Source: Nonomuraea glycinis (GTDB lineage: Bacteria > Actinomycetota > Actinomycetes > Streptosporangiales > Streptosporangiaceae). Taken from it: 64,000 nucleotides of DNA. The stretch is taken from the NCBI RefSeq assembly GCF_014646515.1, contig NZ_BMNK01000010.1, positions 81,156 through 145,155 on the forward strand, given 5' to 3'. The position numbers were made by a program, and so were the translations under genes. The notes under the pieces were generated by a model, which saw nothing but the letters and a program-made list of their open reading frames with translations, was not told where the DNA came from and did not search any database. Positions 9,107 to 17,779 of this stretch are shown piece by piece (within the stretch, counting starts at the first letter, position 1; each line of letters starts with the position of its first letter).

Positions 9107-9958
9107 TCAGGAGGGTGGGCGCACCCGCTGAAGCTTGTCCGGATTGAGCACACTGTAGAGCCCCTGGATGCGGCCCTCGCGCACGTCGATCGCGACCAGC
9201 TGGAGGTTGCTCCCGACCTGTGTCCAGAGCACCGGATGCCCGTTGGCCTCGCCGAGCGTGGCCGCGCCGTAGGAGTAGCGGGCGTTCACCCCGGCCAGGA
9301 ACGCCACCACCTTGCGCCGGCCGTGGATCGGCCGCAGCGCGGCCCTGACCCGGCCGCCGCCGTCGCTCCAGGCCACGACGTCCTCGTGCAGCAGCTCGGT
9401 GAGCGCCGCCAGGTCGCCGCCGCCCGCCGCCTCGATGAACCTCGTCAGCAGCTCGGCGTGCTCGCCGGCCGACGGCCGGAACCTGTCCCGGCCCTCGCCC
9501 AACCGCACCGAGGCCCGGTGGTGGAGCTGCCTGGCGTTGGCCACCGAGGAGTCGACGATCTCCGCGATCCGGTCGTACGGCAGCTCGAAGGCCTCGCGCA
9601 GCACGAACACCGCCCGCTCCGGCGGCGAGAGCCGCTCCATCAGGTGCAGCGTCGCCAGCGACACCGTGTCGCGCAGCTCGGCGGTGTCCAGCGGGCCCGC
9701 CTCCGCCGTGGAGACCGGCTCGGGCAGCCAGGGGCCGGTGTACGCCTCCCGCTTGACCCTGGCCGAGCGGAGCTGGTCCAGCGCCAGCCGCGACACCACG
9801 GTCAGCAGGAACGCCCTGGGCTCCTTGACGTCACTCCGGTCCGCGCCCGACCAGCGCAGCCACGCCTCCTGGACCACGTCCTCGGCGTCCCACATGCTGC
9901 CGAGCAGCCGGTAGGCCAGCCCGACCAGCAGCGGCCGGTACGCCTCGAAATCCTCCAC
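9107..9958 (-). CDS. ECF41-family RNA polymerase sigma factor (SigJ-like)
   Basis: About 283 aa. Sigma region 2 (AYRLLGSMWDAEDVVQEAW) and region 4 (LSPPERAVFVLREAFELPY) are followed by a SnoaL-like C-terminal domain of about 110 residues carrying the ECF41 hallmarks WSDGGG and NPDKL. That domain regulates sigma activity in place of a separate anti-sigma factor (known for the family). I place the start at the GTG at 9958 (MEDFEAYRP), preceded by a GGGGTGAGG ribosome site; upstream in-frame residues look non-coding. An ECF41-type promoter 55-80 nt upstream implies autoregulation. The next gene is the SDR. Confidence 0.92.
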   Translation of the reverse strand: MEDFEAYRPLLVGLAYRLLGSMWDAEDVVQEAWLRWSGADRSDVKEPRAFLLTVVSRLALDQLRSARVKREAYTGPWLPEPVSTAEAGPLDTAELRDTVSLATLHLMERLSPPERAVFVLREAFELPYDRIAEIVDSSVANARQLHHRASVRLGEGRDRFRPSAGEHAELLTRFIEAAGGGDLAALTELLHEDVVAWSDGGGRVRAALRPIHGRRKVVAFLAGVNARYSYGAATLGEANGHPVLWTQVGSNLQLVAIDVREGRIQGLYSVLNPDKLQRVRPPS

Positions 9959-10012
9959 CTGCCTCACCCCTGGCAGCGTAGTCACCCCGCTCCTGAGCCC
10001 TTTGGCCGGCAG

Positions 10013-10039
10013 GACGGGCGGGCCCGTCCTGATGTGACC
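10013..10039 (-). promoter_or_regulatory. ECF41-type autoregulated promoter
   Basis: On the minus strand GGTCACA, a 16-nt spacer and CGTC are present, versus the published ECF41 consensus TGTCACA-N16-CGTC (one mismatch). It points at the ECF41 sigma gene, with its -10 element about 55 nt before the chosen GTG. Confidence 0.7.
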
Positions 10040-10083
10040 GCGTGTGGGTGGCAATCAGGCGGCAGGCGTGATGGGCTTGGCGG

Positions 10084-10758
10084 GTGGCACGCAACCTAGT
10101 CCTGTCCGGAGGCCCGTTCCACGACTTCGACGCCACATCGGCGGCCCTCACCGAGGTGCTGGCCGAGGTGGGAGTCGAGTCCGAGATCACTGAAGACATC
10201 GTCGGCGCGCTGAGCGAGCCGTCGGAGGTCCAGCTCATCACCGTCAACGCGCTGCGCTGGCTGATGAACGCCGACCGCTTCGCCGACCTGCGCGACCGGT
10301 GGAGCTTCCGGCTGCCGGCCCAGGCCCGCACCACCCTGCTGGACCACCTCGACCGTGGCGGCGGCCTGCTGTGCATGCACTCGGCGTCGCTCTGCTTCGA
10401 CGACTGGCAGGGCTGGTCGCGGGTGCTCGGCGCCTGCTGGGACTGGTCCAAGTCCTACCACCCGCCGCTCGGCTGGACCGGCGTGCGGGTGCACGGCGAG
10501 CACCCGGTGGTGGAGGGGCTGCGTGACTTCGACCTCGTGGACGAGGTCTACAGTGACCTCGACGTGCTGCCCGACGTCCGCCCGCTCGCCTCCGCGGCCG
10601 GCCAGCCGCTCATGTGGGCCCGTCCCGTACGGCGCGGCCGGGTCTTCTACGACGCCCTCGGCCACGACACCCGCTCCTACGGCAACGAGATCCACCGCGC
10701 CCTGCTGCAACGGGCCGCGCTGTGGCTGCTGAAACGCCCCGTGACCGTCACCGACTGA
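10084..10758 (+). CDS. ThuA-like (glutamine amidotransferase-fold) protein
   Basis: 224 aa. The N-terminal LVLSGGPFHDF, GGGLLCMHSASLCF near residue 90, HPVVEGLRDF and the C-terminal DALGHDTRSYGN are typical of the ThuA/trehalose-utilisation family, a class I amidotransferase-like fold whose members act in sugar metabolism. The catalytic Cys/His/Glu of true amidotransferases are not clearly retained. It starts with GTG. Divergent from the ECF41 sigma gene, so its promoter overlaps that region and it may be coregulated. The substrate is unknown. Confidence 0.75.
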   Translation: MARNLVLSGGPFHDFDATSAALTEVLAEVGVESEITEDIVGALSEPSEVQLITVNALRWLMNADRFADLRDRWSFRLPAQARTTLLDHLDRGGGLLCMHSASLCFDDWQGWSRVLGACWDWSKSYHPPLGWTGVRVHGEHPVVEGLRDFDLVDEVYSDLDVLPDVRPLASAAGQPLMWARPVRRGRVFYDALGHDTRSYGNEIHRALLQRAALWLLKRPVTVTD

Positions 10759-10765
10759 AGGCACG

Positions 10766-11653
10766 TCACGGCAGACGCCGCCCCGACCCGGCACGTGGAG
10801 CGGCGAACCCCGCGATGGCGGCGGCCAGCTCCTCGGGCGCCTCCTCGGCCAGGTGGTGGCCACTGTCGACGGCGAGGCCGCGCACGTCGTCCGCCCATGA
10901 CCGCCACACCTCCACCGGGTCACCGTAGAGCTCCTCCATGTCGTCCCGCGTCGCCCAGACGACCAGCGTGGGGCAGCCGATGGTACGGCCCGCGGCCCGG
11001 TCGGCGTCGTCGGCGGCGCGGTCCACGCCCAGGCCGGCCCGGTAGTCCTCGCACATCGCGTGCACGGTGTCCGGATCGTGCACGGCCCGGCGGAAGTCCT
11101 GGTAGGCCTCCTCACCCATCTGCTCGGGGCCCGTCCGGTACCACGCGTCGGGGTCGGCGTCGATCACCCGTTCGGCGGGCTTGGCGGTCTGGCCCAGGAA
11201 GAACCAGTGCCACCACCGAGCCGCGAACCCCGCGTCACAGCGGCTCAGCGCCTCGCCGATGGGCACCACGTCCATCACCGTCAGGTGCGTGACGGCCTCG
11301 GGATGGTCGAGGGCCAGCCGCTGGGCGACGTACCCGCCCCGATCGTGCCCGGCGACGGCGAACCAGTCGTGACCGAGCGCGCGCATGAGGGCGAGCATGT
11401 CCCTGGCCATCGCCCGCTTGGAGTAGGGCTCGTGGTCGGGGGTCGAGGGCGGCTTCGACGAGCGGCCGTACCCCCTTAAGTCCGGGCAGACCACCGTGAA
11501 GTCTGAGGCGAGCAGCGGCGCGACCCGATGCCAGGTGGCGTGCGTCCTGGGATGACCGTGCAGCAACAGCACCGGCGGACCGTCGCCTCCGTGCCTGACG
11601 AACAACTCCGCCTCGCCGACGTCGACGCGGCTCTCCCTGAAATCTTCGAACAT
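10766..11653 (-). CDS. Alpha/beta hydrolase (haloacetate dehalogenase-like)
   Basis: 295 aa. Oxyanion region LLLHGHPRTHATW, DLRGYGRSS, nucleophile elbow GHDRGGYVAQRLAL (Asp nucleophile, as in dehalogenases and epoxide hydrolases), cap motif WHWFFLGQ, acid in WATRDDMEE, and catalytic His in SGHHLAEEAP. The RGYGRSS and HDRGG motifs resemble fluoroacetate dehalogenases. Fluoroacetate specificity needs an Arg pair, only partly seen here, so a dehalogenase or epoxide-hydrolase activity on a small substrate is inferred. It converges on the ThuA-like gene with a 7-nt gap. Confidence 0.85.
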   Translation of the reverse strand: MFEDFRESRVDVGEAELFVRHGGDGPPVLLLHGHPRTHATWHRVAPLLASDFTVVCPDLRGYGRSSKPPSTPDHEPYSKRAMARDMLALMRALGHDWFAVAGHDRGGYVAQRLALDHPEAVTHLTVMDVVPIGEALSRCDAGFAARWWHWFFLGQTAKPAERVIDADPDAWYRTGPEQMGEEAYQDFRRAVHDPDTVHAMCEDYRAGLGVDRAADDADRAAGRTIGCPTLVVWATRDDMEELYGDPVEVWRSWADDVRGLAVDSGHHLAEEAPEELAAAIAGFAAPRAGSGRRLP

Positions 11654-11702
11654 CAGGCCCGCGCTACCCCGTACGGGTCATGACATGCGGGTCCGGGGCT
11701 CG

Positions 11703-12332
11703 TCAGTCAGCCTCGCGGGCGAAGCGGCGGGCCGACTCCGATTCCTGGGCCAGGCGGCGTAGCGCGTCGAAGGCGCGGCCGTACAGGACCGTGCCCAGCA
11801 CCAGGGCCTCCACGGCGGCGTCGCGCGGGCCGTCGTAGGGGATCGTGTTCAGCTCGACCTCGGTGACCAGCCGCTCGGCCGCCGCCGCGTACGGCGCCAG
11901 GTCGGCGGTCAGGCCGAGCTGGTGCATCCTGACCACCGTCTGCGCCAGCTCGTCCCTGGCCGGAGCCTCGGCGGTGACCTGCCAGTCCAGGCGGTCGAGC
12001 AGGGCGTCCACCTGGGCGCGGGCCGTCTCCCACTCGGGCGTCGGCTCGGGCTCGACGGCAGGGCTCAGGGCGTAGTGCGCGGTGCCGAGCAGCTCGTGGA
12101 TCGGCAGGGACTCGTCCTGCACCGCCTCGACGACCTTCTTGATCGAGGCGACCGGGAGCCTGCCCACCTCCAGCAGCGCCCTGATCAGACGGAGCCGGTG
12201 CAGGTGCGAGTCGTCGTAGTCGGCCCGGGTGGCGGTGAGCTGCTCGCCCTGGTGGAGCAGGCCCTCACGCAGGTAGTACTTGATCGTGGGGATGGCCACG
12301 CCGGACTCGGTGCTCAGCTCGGACATGCGCAT
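11703..12332 (-). CDS. MerR-family transcriptional regulator
   Basis: 209 aa. N-terminal MerR winged helix (MRMSELSTESGVAIPTIKYY, LREGLL, DYDDSHLHRLRLIRAL), a coiled linker around residues 60-80, then a helical ligand-binding region of about 130 residues without conserved cysteines, so it is not a metal sensor. It starts 16 nt after the stop of the LysR gene on the same strand and may be cotranscribed with it. Target and ligand are unknown. Confidence 0.88.
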   Translation of the reverse strand: MRMSELSTESGVAIPTIKYYLREGLLHQGEQLTATRADYDDSHLHRLRLIRALLEVGRLPVASIKKVVEAVQDESLPIHELLGTAHYALSPAVEPEPTPEWETARAQVDALLDRLDWQVTAEAPARDELAQTVVRMHQLGLTADLAPYAAAAERLVTEVELNTIPYDGPRDAAVEALVLGTVLYGRAFDALRRLAQESESARRFAREAD

Positions 12333-12348
12333 CTGCTGGATATTATCG

Positions 12349-13197
12349 CTATCCAGATCGGGCCAGGTGGCGGGCCGCGCTGAGCAGCTCGTGGACGTCC
12401 GCCTGACGGTTCCACAGAAGGACGACCTCGATCGGCGGCACCTCCTCGGCGATCGGCACGAACGTCAGCCGCTCCGGCACCGGAGTGCCGTCCCGCACGC
12501 AGAGGGTGTAGCCGGCTCCCTCGCTCACCATGGCGATCGCCAGGTCGTGGGTGGCGGCCGCCGGGCCGAGCCGGGGATGCAGGCGCTGCCGTACGAACGC
12601 CTCCAGGAACCGGCGGGCGCCCGCCACCGCCTCCGACTCGGGCATGATCAGCGGCTCGCCCGCGAGCGCGGCGAGCGACAGCCGCTTGTTCGCGGCGAGC
12701 CGGTGGTCGCGCCTGAGCAGCGCGCGTACGGGGGAGCGGTGGACCAGCATCCGGGCCACGCCGCGCGGCAGCGAACCGGGCGCGTACCCGAGCCCGGCCT
12801 GAATCGCGCCGTCCATGAGGGAGACGATCTGCTCGGCCGTGCCCATCGGAGCCACCCGCGGGCCGCAGTGCTGAACCTGCGACAGCAGCCGGGCCACCAC
12901 GTCGCTCAGGCCGTCGGCCACCCCGAGCCGGGTGGTCCGCCCGTTGCCGCGGGCGGCGAGCATCGCCCGCTCGAAGGCGTCCACCGCGACGGTGGCCTGC
13001 GCGAGGAACACCTCGCCGGCCTCGGTGAGCCGCATGCCGCTGGAGGAACGGGTGAAGATCTCCACCCCGACTTCCTTCTCCAGCGCCTTCAGCTGCTCCG
13101 ACAGGGTGGGCTGGGCGATCCGCAGGATGGCCGCGGCGCGCCGCAGGCTGCCCGCGCGGGCGATCGTGATCGCGTAGCGGATGTGGCGTAGATCCAT
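12349..13197 (-). CDS. LysR-family transcriptional regulator
   Basis: 282 aa. Helix-turn-helix at residues 1-65 (MDLRHIRYAITIARAGSLRR, LRIAQPTLSEQLKALE) and a periplasmic-binding-like effector domain after residue 90. It stands divergent from the Ltp thiolase-like gene at 13.5 kb across a 327-nt gap that also holds KstR2-type site E. LysR proteins usually control a divergent neighbour, so the Ltp gene is the first candidate target (inference). Confidence 0.9.
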   Translation of the reverse strand: MDLRHIRYAITIARAGSLRRAAAILRIAQPTLSEQLKALEKEVGVEIFTRSSSGMRLTEAGEVFLAQATVAVDAFERAMLAARGNGRTTRLGVADGLSDVVARLLSQVQHCGPRVAPMGTAEQIVSLMDGAIQAGLGYAPGSLPRGVARMLVHRSPVRALLRRDHRLAANKRLSLAALAGEPLIMPESEAVAGARRFLEAFVRQRLHPRLGPAAATHDLAIAMVSEGAGYTLCVRDGTPVPERLTFVPIAEEVPPIEVVLLWNRQADVHELLSAARHLARSG

Positions 13198-13524
13198 CGC
13201 TCACCTCGGGGTGAAGGTGATGGGCTCTTGATGATCGCACTTCATCTGACATATGTGGATAGCTGGAGTGAAGAGCGTCAGTTAACCGGGGGTGACGATA
13301 TTCACTCATTATGTGGCCTGGCGGGGTGATCTTACCGAGCAAGCGCTTGTCTTACTCCTGGATTGGGCGATACCGTGTCGGGCGTAAGGCGCCGCTGGCC
13401 GGGGCAGCCTCGCGCCCTGCTCCGGTCCGTGGTGGGAGCAGCCGCGCGCCCTGCTCTGGGCGATGGTGGGAGCGGTCGTGCCGACGAACAGTCGGAGCGG
13501 GTGCGGTCCGGCGGGAGGTGAACC
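13198..13524. other. Intergenic region between LysR and Ltp genes
   Basis: 327 bp without a convincing gene. The left half is AT-rich (around GACATATGTGGATAG) and probably carries the LysR promoter. It contains KstR2-type site E at 13338-13351 and an imperfect 34-bp tandem duplication at 13411-13478 (CGCGCCCTGCTC...GGTGGGAGC twice). A GGGAGG ribosome site ends it, just before the Ltp start. Confidence 0.6.
13338..13351. promoter_or_regulatory. KstR2-type operator, site E
   Basis: AGCAAGCGCTTGTC matches AnCAAGnnCTTGnT except for the last base. The core CAAGCGCTTG is a perfect palindrome. It lies 174 nt upstream of the Ltp thiolase-like gene. Confidence 0.55.
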
Positions 13525-14595
13525 ATGCAGCCCTTCGCCGGTAAGGCGGCCGTCGCCGGGATCGGGATGACGGCGCTGACGCGCGCCTCCGGTCGCACCG
13601 AGCTGGAGCTGGCCGTCGAGGCGTGCCGTGCGGCCTGCGACGACGCCGGGATCGAGGCCCGCGAGGTGGACGCGGTGCTCAGCTATCACCTGAACGACTC
13701 CGCCCCCGTCACACAGGTCGCCCGGGCGCTGGGGATGGACCGGCTGGGCTGGCACAACGACCTGGCGGGCGGCGGCACCCAGGCGGCCTCCATCCTGGGC
13801 GACGCGGCCATGCTGGTGCACGCCGGTCTGGCTCGAAATATCCTCATTTATCGCGCTTTGAACGGTCGTTCCGGGAAGCGGATGAACGTCGTCTCGACCG
13901 GGCCTCAGGAGCGGTTCACGTACGGGATGGCCGGCCCGATCCCGATGTTCGCCATGGCCGCGACCCGCTACCTGCACGAGACCGGGCTCGGCGAGCGGCA
14001 CCTGCACGCCGTCGTCGCCCAGTCCAGGGCCAACGCCGCCACCAACCCGCGCGCCCTCAGACGCGAGCCGCTGCCGTACGAGGACTACCTGGCCAGGCCG
14101 TACGTCTGCACGCCGCTGCGTACGGTGGACTGCTGCCAGGAGACCGACGGCGCCTGCGCGCTGCTGATCAGCGGTGTGCTGGACGGCCCGCGCGTCCAGG
14201 CGGTCGTCCGCGCGGGCGGTCCGGGCAGCTCCGCGATGGACCGCGCGCCGGACGTCACGACGATCTTCTCGGCGTACGTGGCGCCGATGCTGTGGCAGAC
14301 CTCGGGGATGCGGCCGGCGGACGTGGACGCGGCGATGCTGTACGACGCGTACTCGTGGCTGGTGCCCCGGCAGTTGGAGGACTTCGGGGTCGTGGGCCGC
14401 TCCGAGCTCGGGCCGTACCTGATGGAACGGCGGCACGCCTGGGTGAACCCGCACGGCGGACTGCTGTCGGAGGGCTACGTGCACGGCCTGAACAACGTGG
14501 CCCAGGCCGTACGGGAGCTGCGGGACGGGCGCGAGGTGGCGCTGGTGACGGGCTTCGGCGGCAGCTACGGAAGCGCGGCCCTCCTGGCGAGCTGA
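13525..14595 (+). CDS. Thiolase-fold lipid-transfer (Ltp/SCPx-like) protein, aldolase-type
   Basis: 356 aa thiolase superfamily protein: GKAAVAGIGMTALTR N terminus, DCCQETDGACALL, AMLYDAYSWLV, and the C-terminal NPHGGLLSEGYVHGLN. The position of the thiolase nucleophilic Cys reads LAGGGTQAAS with no cysteine, as in the actinobacterial Ltp2-type retro-aldolases of steroid side-chain degradation. It is paralogous to the Ltp gene at 59.5 kb. Unlike that copy it lacks an adjacent DUF35 partner and could borrow the one at 60.7 kb (inference). Ribosome site GGGAGG; upstream KstR2-type box. Confidence 0.85.
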   Translation: MQPFAGKAAVAGIGMTALTRASGRTELELAVEACRAACDDAGIEAREVDAVLSYHLNDSAPVTQVARALGMDRLGWHNDLAGGGTQAASILGDAAMLVHAGLARNILIYRALNGRSGKRMNVVSTGPQERFTYGMAGPIPMFAMAATRYLHETGLGERHLHAVVAQSRANAATNPRALRREPLPYEDYLARPYVCTPLRTVDCCQETDGACALLISGVLDGPRVQAVVRAGGPGSSAMDRAPDVTTIFSAYVAPMLWQTSGMRPADVDAAMLYDAYSWLVPRQLEDFGVVGRSELGPYLMERRHAWVNPHGGLLSEGYVHGLNNVAQAVRELRDGREVALVTGFGGSYGSAALLAS

Positions 14596-14622
14596 CTGGT
14601 CGTGCCCTGCGGTCAGTGTCCG

Positions 14623-15834
14623 TCAGTGTCCGTCAGCGACCGGCGCGGGCGGGACGGCGGGAGCGGGCGTCGGGTTCTGCTTGCGGAAGGTCAGGAACAG
14701 CGCGACCCCGACGACGACGGAGAGCACCCCGAGTGCGCCGATGCCACCCTGCAGACCGCCGGTGAAGAGCGCCAGCCCCGCCACGACGAGGGGGGAGAGG
14801 AACTGGCCGACGTACGCCGTGCCCGTCCAGAGCCCGGTGCCGCGCCCACGCTGGGAGAACTCGACGTTGTCCAGCACCCAGGAGATGAGCGTGGGGAAGA
14901 GCAGGCCGCTCGCGAACCCGGTGATGACGGCGCCGACCATCACCACCGTGACGTTCGACGAGGCGAAGACGATGACGAGGCCGAGTCCCGAGGTCGCGAA
15001 CTCGGCGGGCAGGAGCACGCGCCTGCCCAGGCTCGCGAAGCGGCCGTAGAGCGCCGCGCCGACGGCGATGGCGATGGCGAGCACGCCGGTCAGCAGGCCG
15101 GTGGTCGCGGTGGACGTGATCCCGATCGAGGTCAGCACGGTGGACAGCTGGACGATGAGGATGTAGAAGACGACGCCGCCGAACAGCGTGACCCCGCACG
15201 GCGCGGCGAGCGCGCGCCACGGGACCCTGACCGCACGCGGATCCGCCGGCTCCGCCGACCGCTGGGGCGACCACAGGAGCCACGTCATCGGGACGACGAG
15301 CACCAGCGCGATCGCATAGACCCAGAAGGGTGCGCGCCAGCCCCCGACCCCCAGCGCGCCGCCGAGCGCGATGAAGACGACCCCGCCCAGCGACGCCGTC
15401 GTCGCCTGGAGGCCGATGTAGCGGTCGCGCTTCTCCTTCCAGTAGTCGCCGATCAGCGTGATCGCCGCCGTCGCGATGCCGGCCTCGAACACGCCGACGA
15501 ACACGCGGCTGGCGATGATCGCGCCGATGCCGTCGAGCCAGAGGGGTGCGGTGCCGGCGACCGCGTAGCCGACCATGCCGACCTGCAGCACCCGCAGCCG
15601 GCCGAGCCGGTCGACGAGCTGCCCGGCGAACGGGGCGGTCAGCCCGATGACGAGCGCGGGGATGGTCAGCACGATCGGCACCAGGACCTCGACGCCCGGC
15701 ACGGAGGCGAAATGCTGGGCGATGAGGGGGAGCACGGGTGCGATCAGGACCGCTCCGAGCACGGGCATGGAACTGGCCGCCAGGAGCAGGATGAGCTGGG
15801 GCAGTCCGGCGGTTCGGGAGGCGTCGGTGTTCAT
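14623..15834 (-). CDS. MFS transporter
   Basis: 403 aa integral membrane protein with about 12 predicted helices. The first helix is at residues 13-40, and motif A is GQLVDRLGRLRVL in the loop between helices 2 and 3. The central loop holds a charged WSPQRSAEPADPR stretch. It is the last gene of the ring-cleavage operon, 39 nt after a fumarylacetoacetate-hydrolase gene, so uptake of the aromatic substrate, or export of a toxic one, is the likely job (inference from position). Confidence 0.88.
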   Translation of the reverse strand: MNTDASRTAGLPQLILLLAASSMPVLGAVLIAPVLPLIAQHFASVPGVEVLVPIVLTIPALVIGLTAPFAGQLVDRLGRLRVLQVGMVGYAVAGTAPLWLDGIGAIIASRVFVGVFEAGIATAAITLIGDYWKEKRDRYIGLQATTASLGGVVFIALGGALGVGGWRAPFWVYAIALVLVVPMTWLLWSPQRSAEPADPRAVRVPWRALAAPCGVTLFGGVVFYILIVQLSTVLTSIGITSTATTGLLTGVLAIAIAVGAALYGRFASLGRRVLLPAEFATSGLGLVIVFASSNVTVVMVGAVITGFASGLLFPTLISWVLDNVEFSQRGRGTGLWTGTAYVGQFLSPLVVAGLALFTGGLQGGIGALGVLSVVVGVALFLTFRKQNPTPAPAVPPAPVADGH

Positions 15835-15873
15835 GGGGACCTCACGGCGTTCGGGGGGTGGAACGGGTCGACA

Positions 15874-16818
15874 TCAGGGGCGGGTGCGAGGGCGGGGCCG
15901 GGCCTGCGCGATCGGGTGCGGCTCGCGTCCGGCGACGACGGTGTTGCGGAGGGTGCCGAGGCCCTCGACCGTCATCGTGACCACGTCTCCGGGCCGCAGC
16001 GGGGGCAGATCGGTGCGGCCGCGGCCCCACAGTTCGGCGAGGCAGCCGCCGTTGCCGCAGGTGCCGGAGCCGAGGACGTCACCGGGACGGACCTCGGTCC
16101 CGCGGCTGGCGTAGGCGACGAGGTCCTCGAACGGCCAGCCCATGTTGGAGAGCAGGTCTCGCCCGATCTCGACGCCGTTGACCGCGACCGTCATGCCGAG
16201 CGCGAGGAAGCCGTCGGCGTCGCGGTAGGGCTCGAGTTCGTCGGCCGTGACCAGGACGGGCCCGAGCGTGGTGGCGAAGTCCTTGCCCTTGCAGGGCCCG
16301 AGGCGGACGGCCATCTCGCGGAACTGGAGGTCGCGTGCCGACCAGTCGTTGAAGATCGTGTAGCCGGCGATGTGCGCGGACGCGTCTTCGGGGGCGATGT
16401 CGGCGCCACCCCGGCCGATGACGGCCGCGACCTCGCACTCGAAGTCCAGCCGGGAGCAGCCGGGCGGCACCGCCACGTCGTCGTGCGCGCCGACGAGCGC
16501 GTACGGGTTGGTGAAGTAGAACGTCGGGGCCTCGTACCACTCCGCTCCCACCCCGGCCCCGGCCGTCATCCCCTCGACGTGCTCCTCGAACGCGACGAAG
16601 TCGCGCACGGTGGGTGCGTCGACCGGTGGCAGCAGCCGCAGCCCGGCCAGCGGGACGGCGTCGCCGTCGGCCAGGGCCCGGGCGCCGGCGTCGCGGAGTC
16701 CATCGGTACGGAGCAGGTCGAGCACGGTGGTCCCGGCGGGGAGGCGCAGCAGCGTGTCGTCCCGCACCACGCCGCACCGCACCTGCCCGCCGGCTTCTGA
16801 GACCGTCGCGAAGCGCAT
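15874..16818 (-). CDS. Fumarylacetoacetate hydrolase (FAH) family enzyme 1
   Basis: 314 aa. Metal-binding and active-site features of the FAH superfamily: DFECEVAAVIG (acidic ligands), TIFNDWSARDLQ, GKDFATTLGP and GSGTCGNGGC. Members hydrolyse, hydrate or decarboxylate acylpyruvate-type ring-cleavage products. It follows the dioxygenase gene by 10 nt in the ring-cleavage operon. The exact reaction is not decided by sequence. Confidence 0.88.
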   Translation of the reverse strand: MRFATVSEAGGQVRCGVVRDDTLLRLPAGTTVLDLLRTDGLRDAGARALADGDAVPLAGLRLLPPVDAPTVRDFVAFEEHVEGMTAGAGVGAEWYEAPTFYFTNPYALVGAHDDVAVPPGCSRLDFECEVAAVIGRGGADIAPEDASAHIAGYTIFNDWSARDLQFREMAVRLGPCKGKDFATTLGPVLVTADELEPYRDADGFLALGMTVAVNGVEIGRDLLSNMGWPFEDLVAYASRGTEVRPGDVLGSGTCGNGGCLAELWGRGRTDLPPLRPGDVVTMTVEGLGTLRNTVVAGREPHPIAQARPRPRTRP

Positions 16819-16828
16819 CGTCCGGCCC

Positions 16829-17779
16829 TCAGACGGGCGGGGCCATGAACAGGCCCCGGTCCGGGTCGTTGAACGACTTCTTCGCGACGAACTCGTCCAT
16901 CCGGTTGGCGGTGCCCCACTGGTCGGCCACGTCGGGATCGGAGAGGTCGTGCAGGCCGGGGTGCCAGGTGTCCTCGTCCAGGCGCTCCAGCTCGGTCGTG
17001 TACTCGATCGTGTTGCCCTGCGGGTCGAGGAAGTACGAGAAGGTGTTGTTGCCGGCCTTGTGCCGGCCCGGCCCCCAGATCTTCTCGACGCCGGCCCGCA
17101 GGAGACGGCCCGTACCGCGCATGTACTCGTCGATCCCGCGCATCTCGAAGCTCGCGTGGTGCAGGGACGGGTGCGGGCAGCGGGCGACGGCGAAGCTGTG
17201 GTGCCACGGGTTGCACCGCAGGAACCACATCATGTGACCATTGCGCGGGTGGGTGAGGATGTCCGAGAGCGCGAAGCCGAGGTGACGCTCGTAGAACGCG
17301 ACGGTGCCCTCCGGGTCGGCGGAGTTGACCACCACGTGCGACAGGCGCACCGGGATCGACTCGCCCTCCTCGATCCTGCGGTGGGTCCGCTCGGCGACCT
17401 CGGCGGAGATCTCGACGGTACGGCCCTCGTTGTCGAAGAACCGGAACCCGTAGCCGCCGCCGGGCGTCGCCAGCACTCCCGGCTCCGACACGAGCCGCAC
17501 GCCGTCCCGCGCCAGCCGCCCGGCGAGCGTGTCGACGTCGGCCGGGGTCGCGGCGCCGAACGCGATGAGGTCGATGCGCTTGTCGGCGGACCGACGAAGG
17601 CGCATCACGTACTGCTCGGGCGAGCCCTCCGCGGCGAGGAAGGACAGCCCGGAGTCCGTGGCGACTTCGGTGAGACCCCACTGGCCGGTGTAGAACGCCT
17701 GCTGGGCGGCCAGGTCGGGCACGGCGAGGTCGACGTGCCGCAGGTGCGTGATCAGGCGTGGAGCCGCCGTGTCGGGCAT
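16829..17779 (-). CDS. Extradiol (vicinal oxygen chelate) ring-cleavage dioxygenase
   Basis: 316 aa with two VOC modules: residues 9-130 (HLRHVDLAVPDLAAQQAFYT) and 145-290 (RLSHVVVNSADPEGTVAFYE). The second carries the likely iron ligands in LSHVVV, PSLHHASFEM and the Glu of GNTIEYTTELER. It cleaves catechol-type rings next to the hydroxyls. The ATG at 17779 shares its A with the TGA of the amidohydrolase gene (TGATG), so translation is coupled; the longer reading frame further upstream only overlaps the amidohydrolase. The substrate is probably the product of the flavin hydroxylase in this operon. Confidence 0.88.
   Translation of the reverse strand: MPDTAAPRLITHLRHVDLAVPDLAAQQAFYTGQWGLTEVATDSGLSFLAAEGSPEQYVMRLRRSADKRIDLIAFGAATPADVDTLAGRLARDGVRLVSEPGVLATPGGGYGFRFFDNEGRTVEISAEVAERTHRRIEEGESIPVRLSHVVVNSADPEGTVAFYERHLGFALSDILTHPRNGHMMWFLRCNPWHHSFAVARCPHPSLHHASFEMRGIDEYMRGTGRLLRAGVEKIWGPGRHKAGNNTFSYFLDPQGNTIEYTTELERLDEDTWHPGLHDLSDPDVADQWGTANRMDEFVAKKSFNDPDRGLFMAPPV

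Noticed and set aside
14602..16800. A 732-codon plus-strand open frame
   Set aside because: Its product is Asp/Arg/His/Gln-rich low complexity and lies antisense to the MFS and FAH genes, which have clear family motifs. High GC keeps such shadow frames open.
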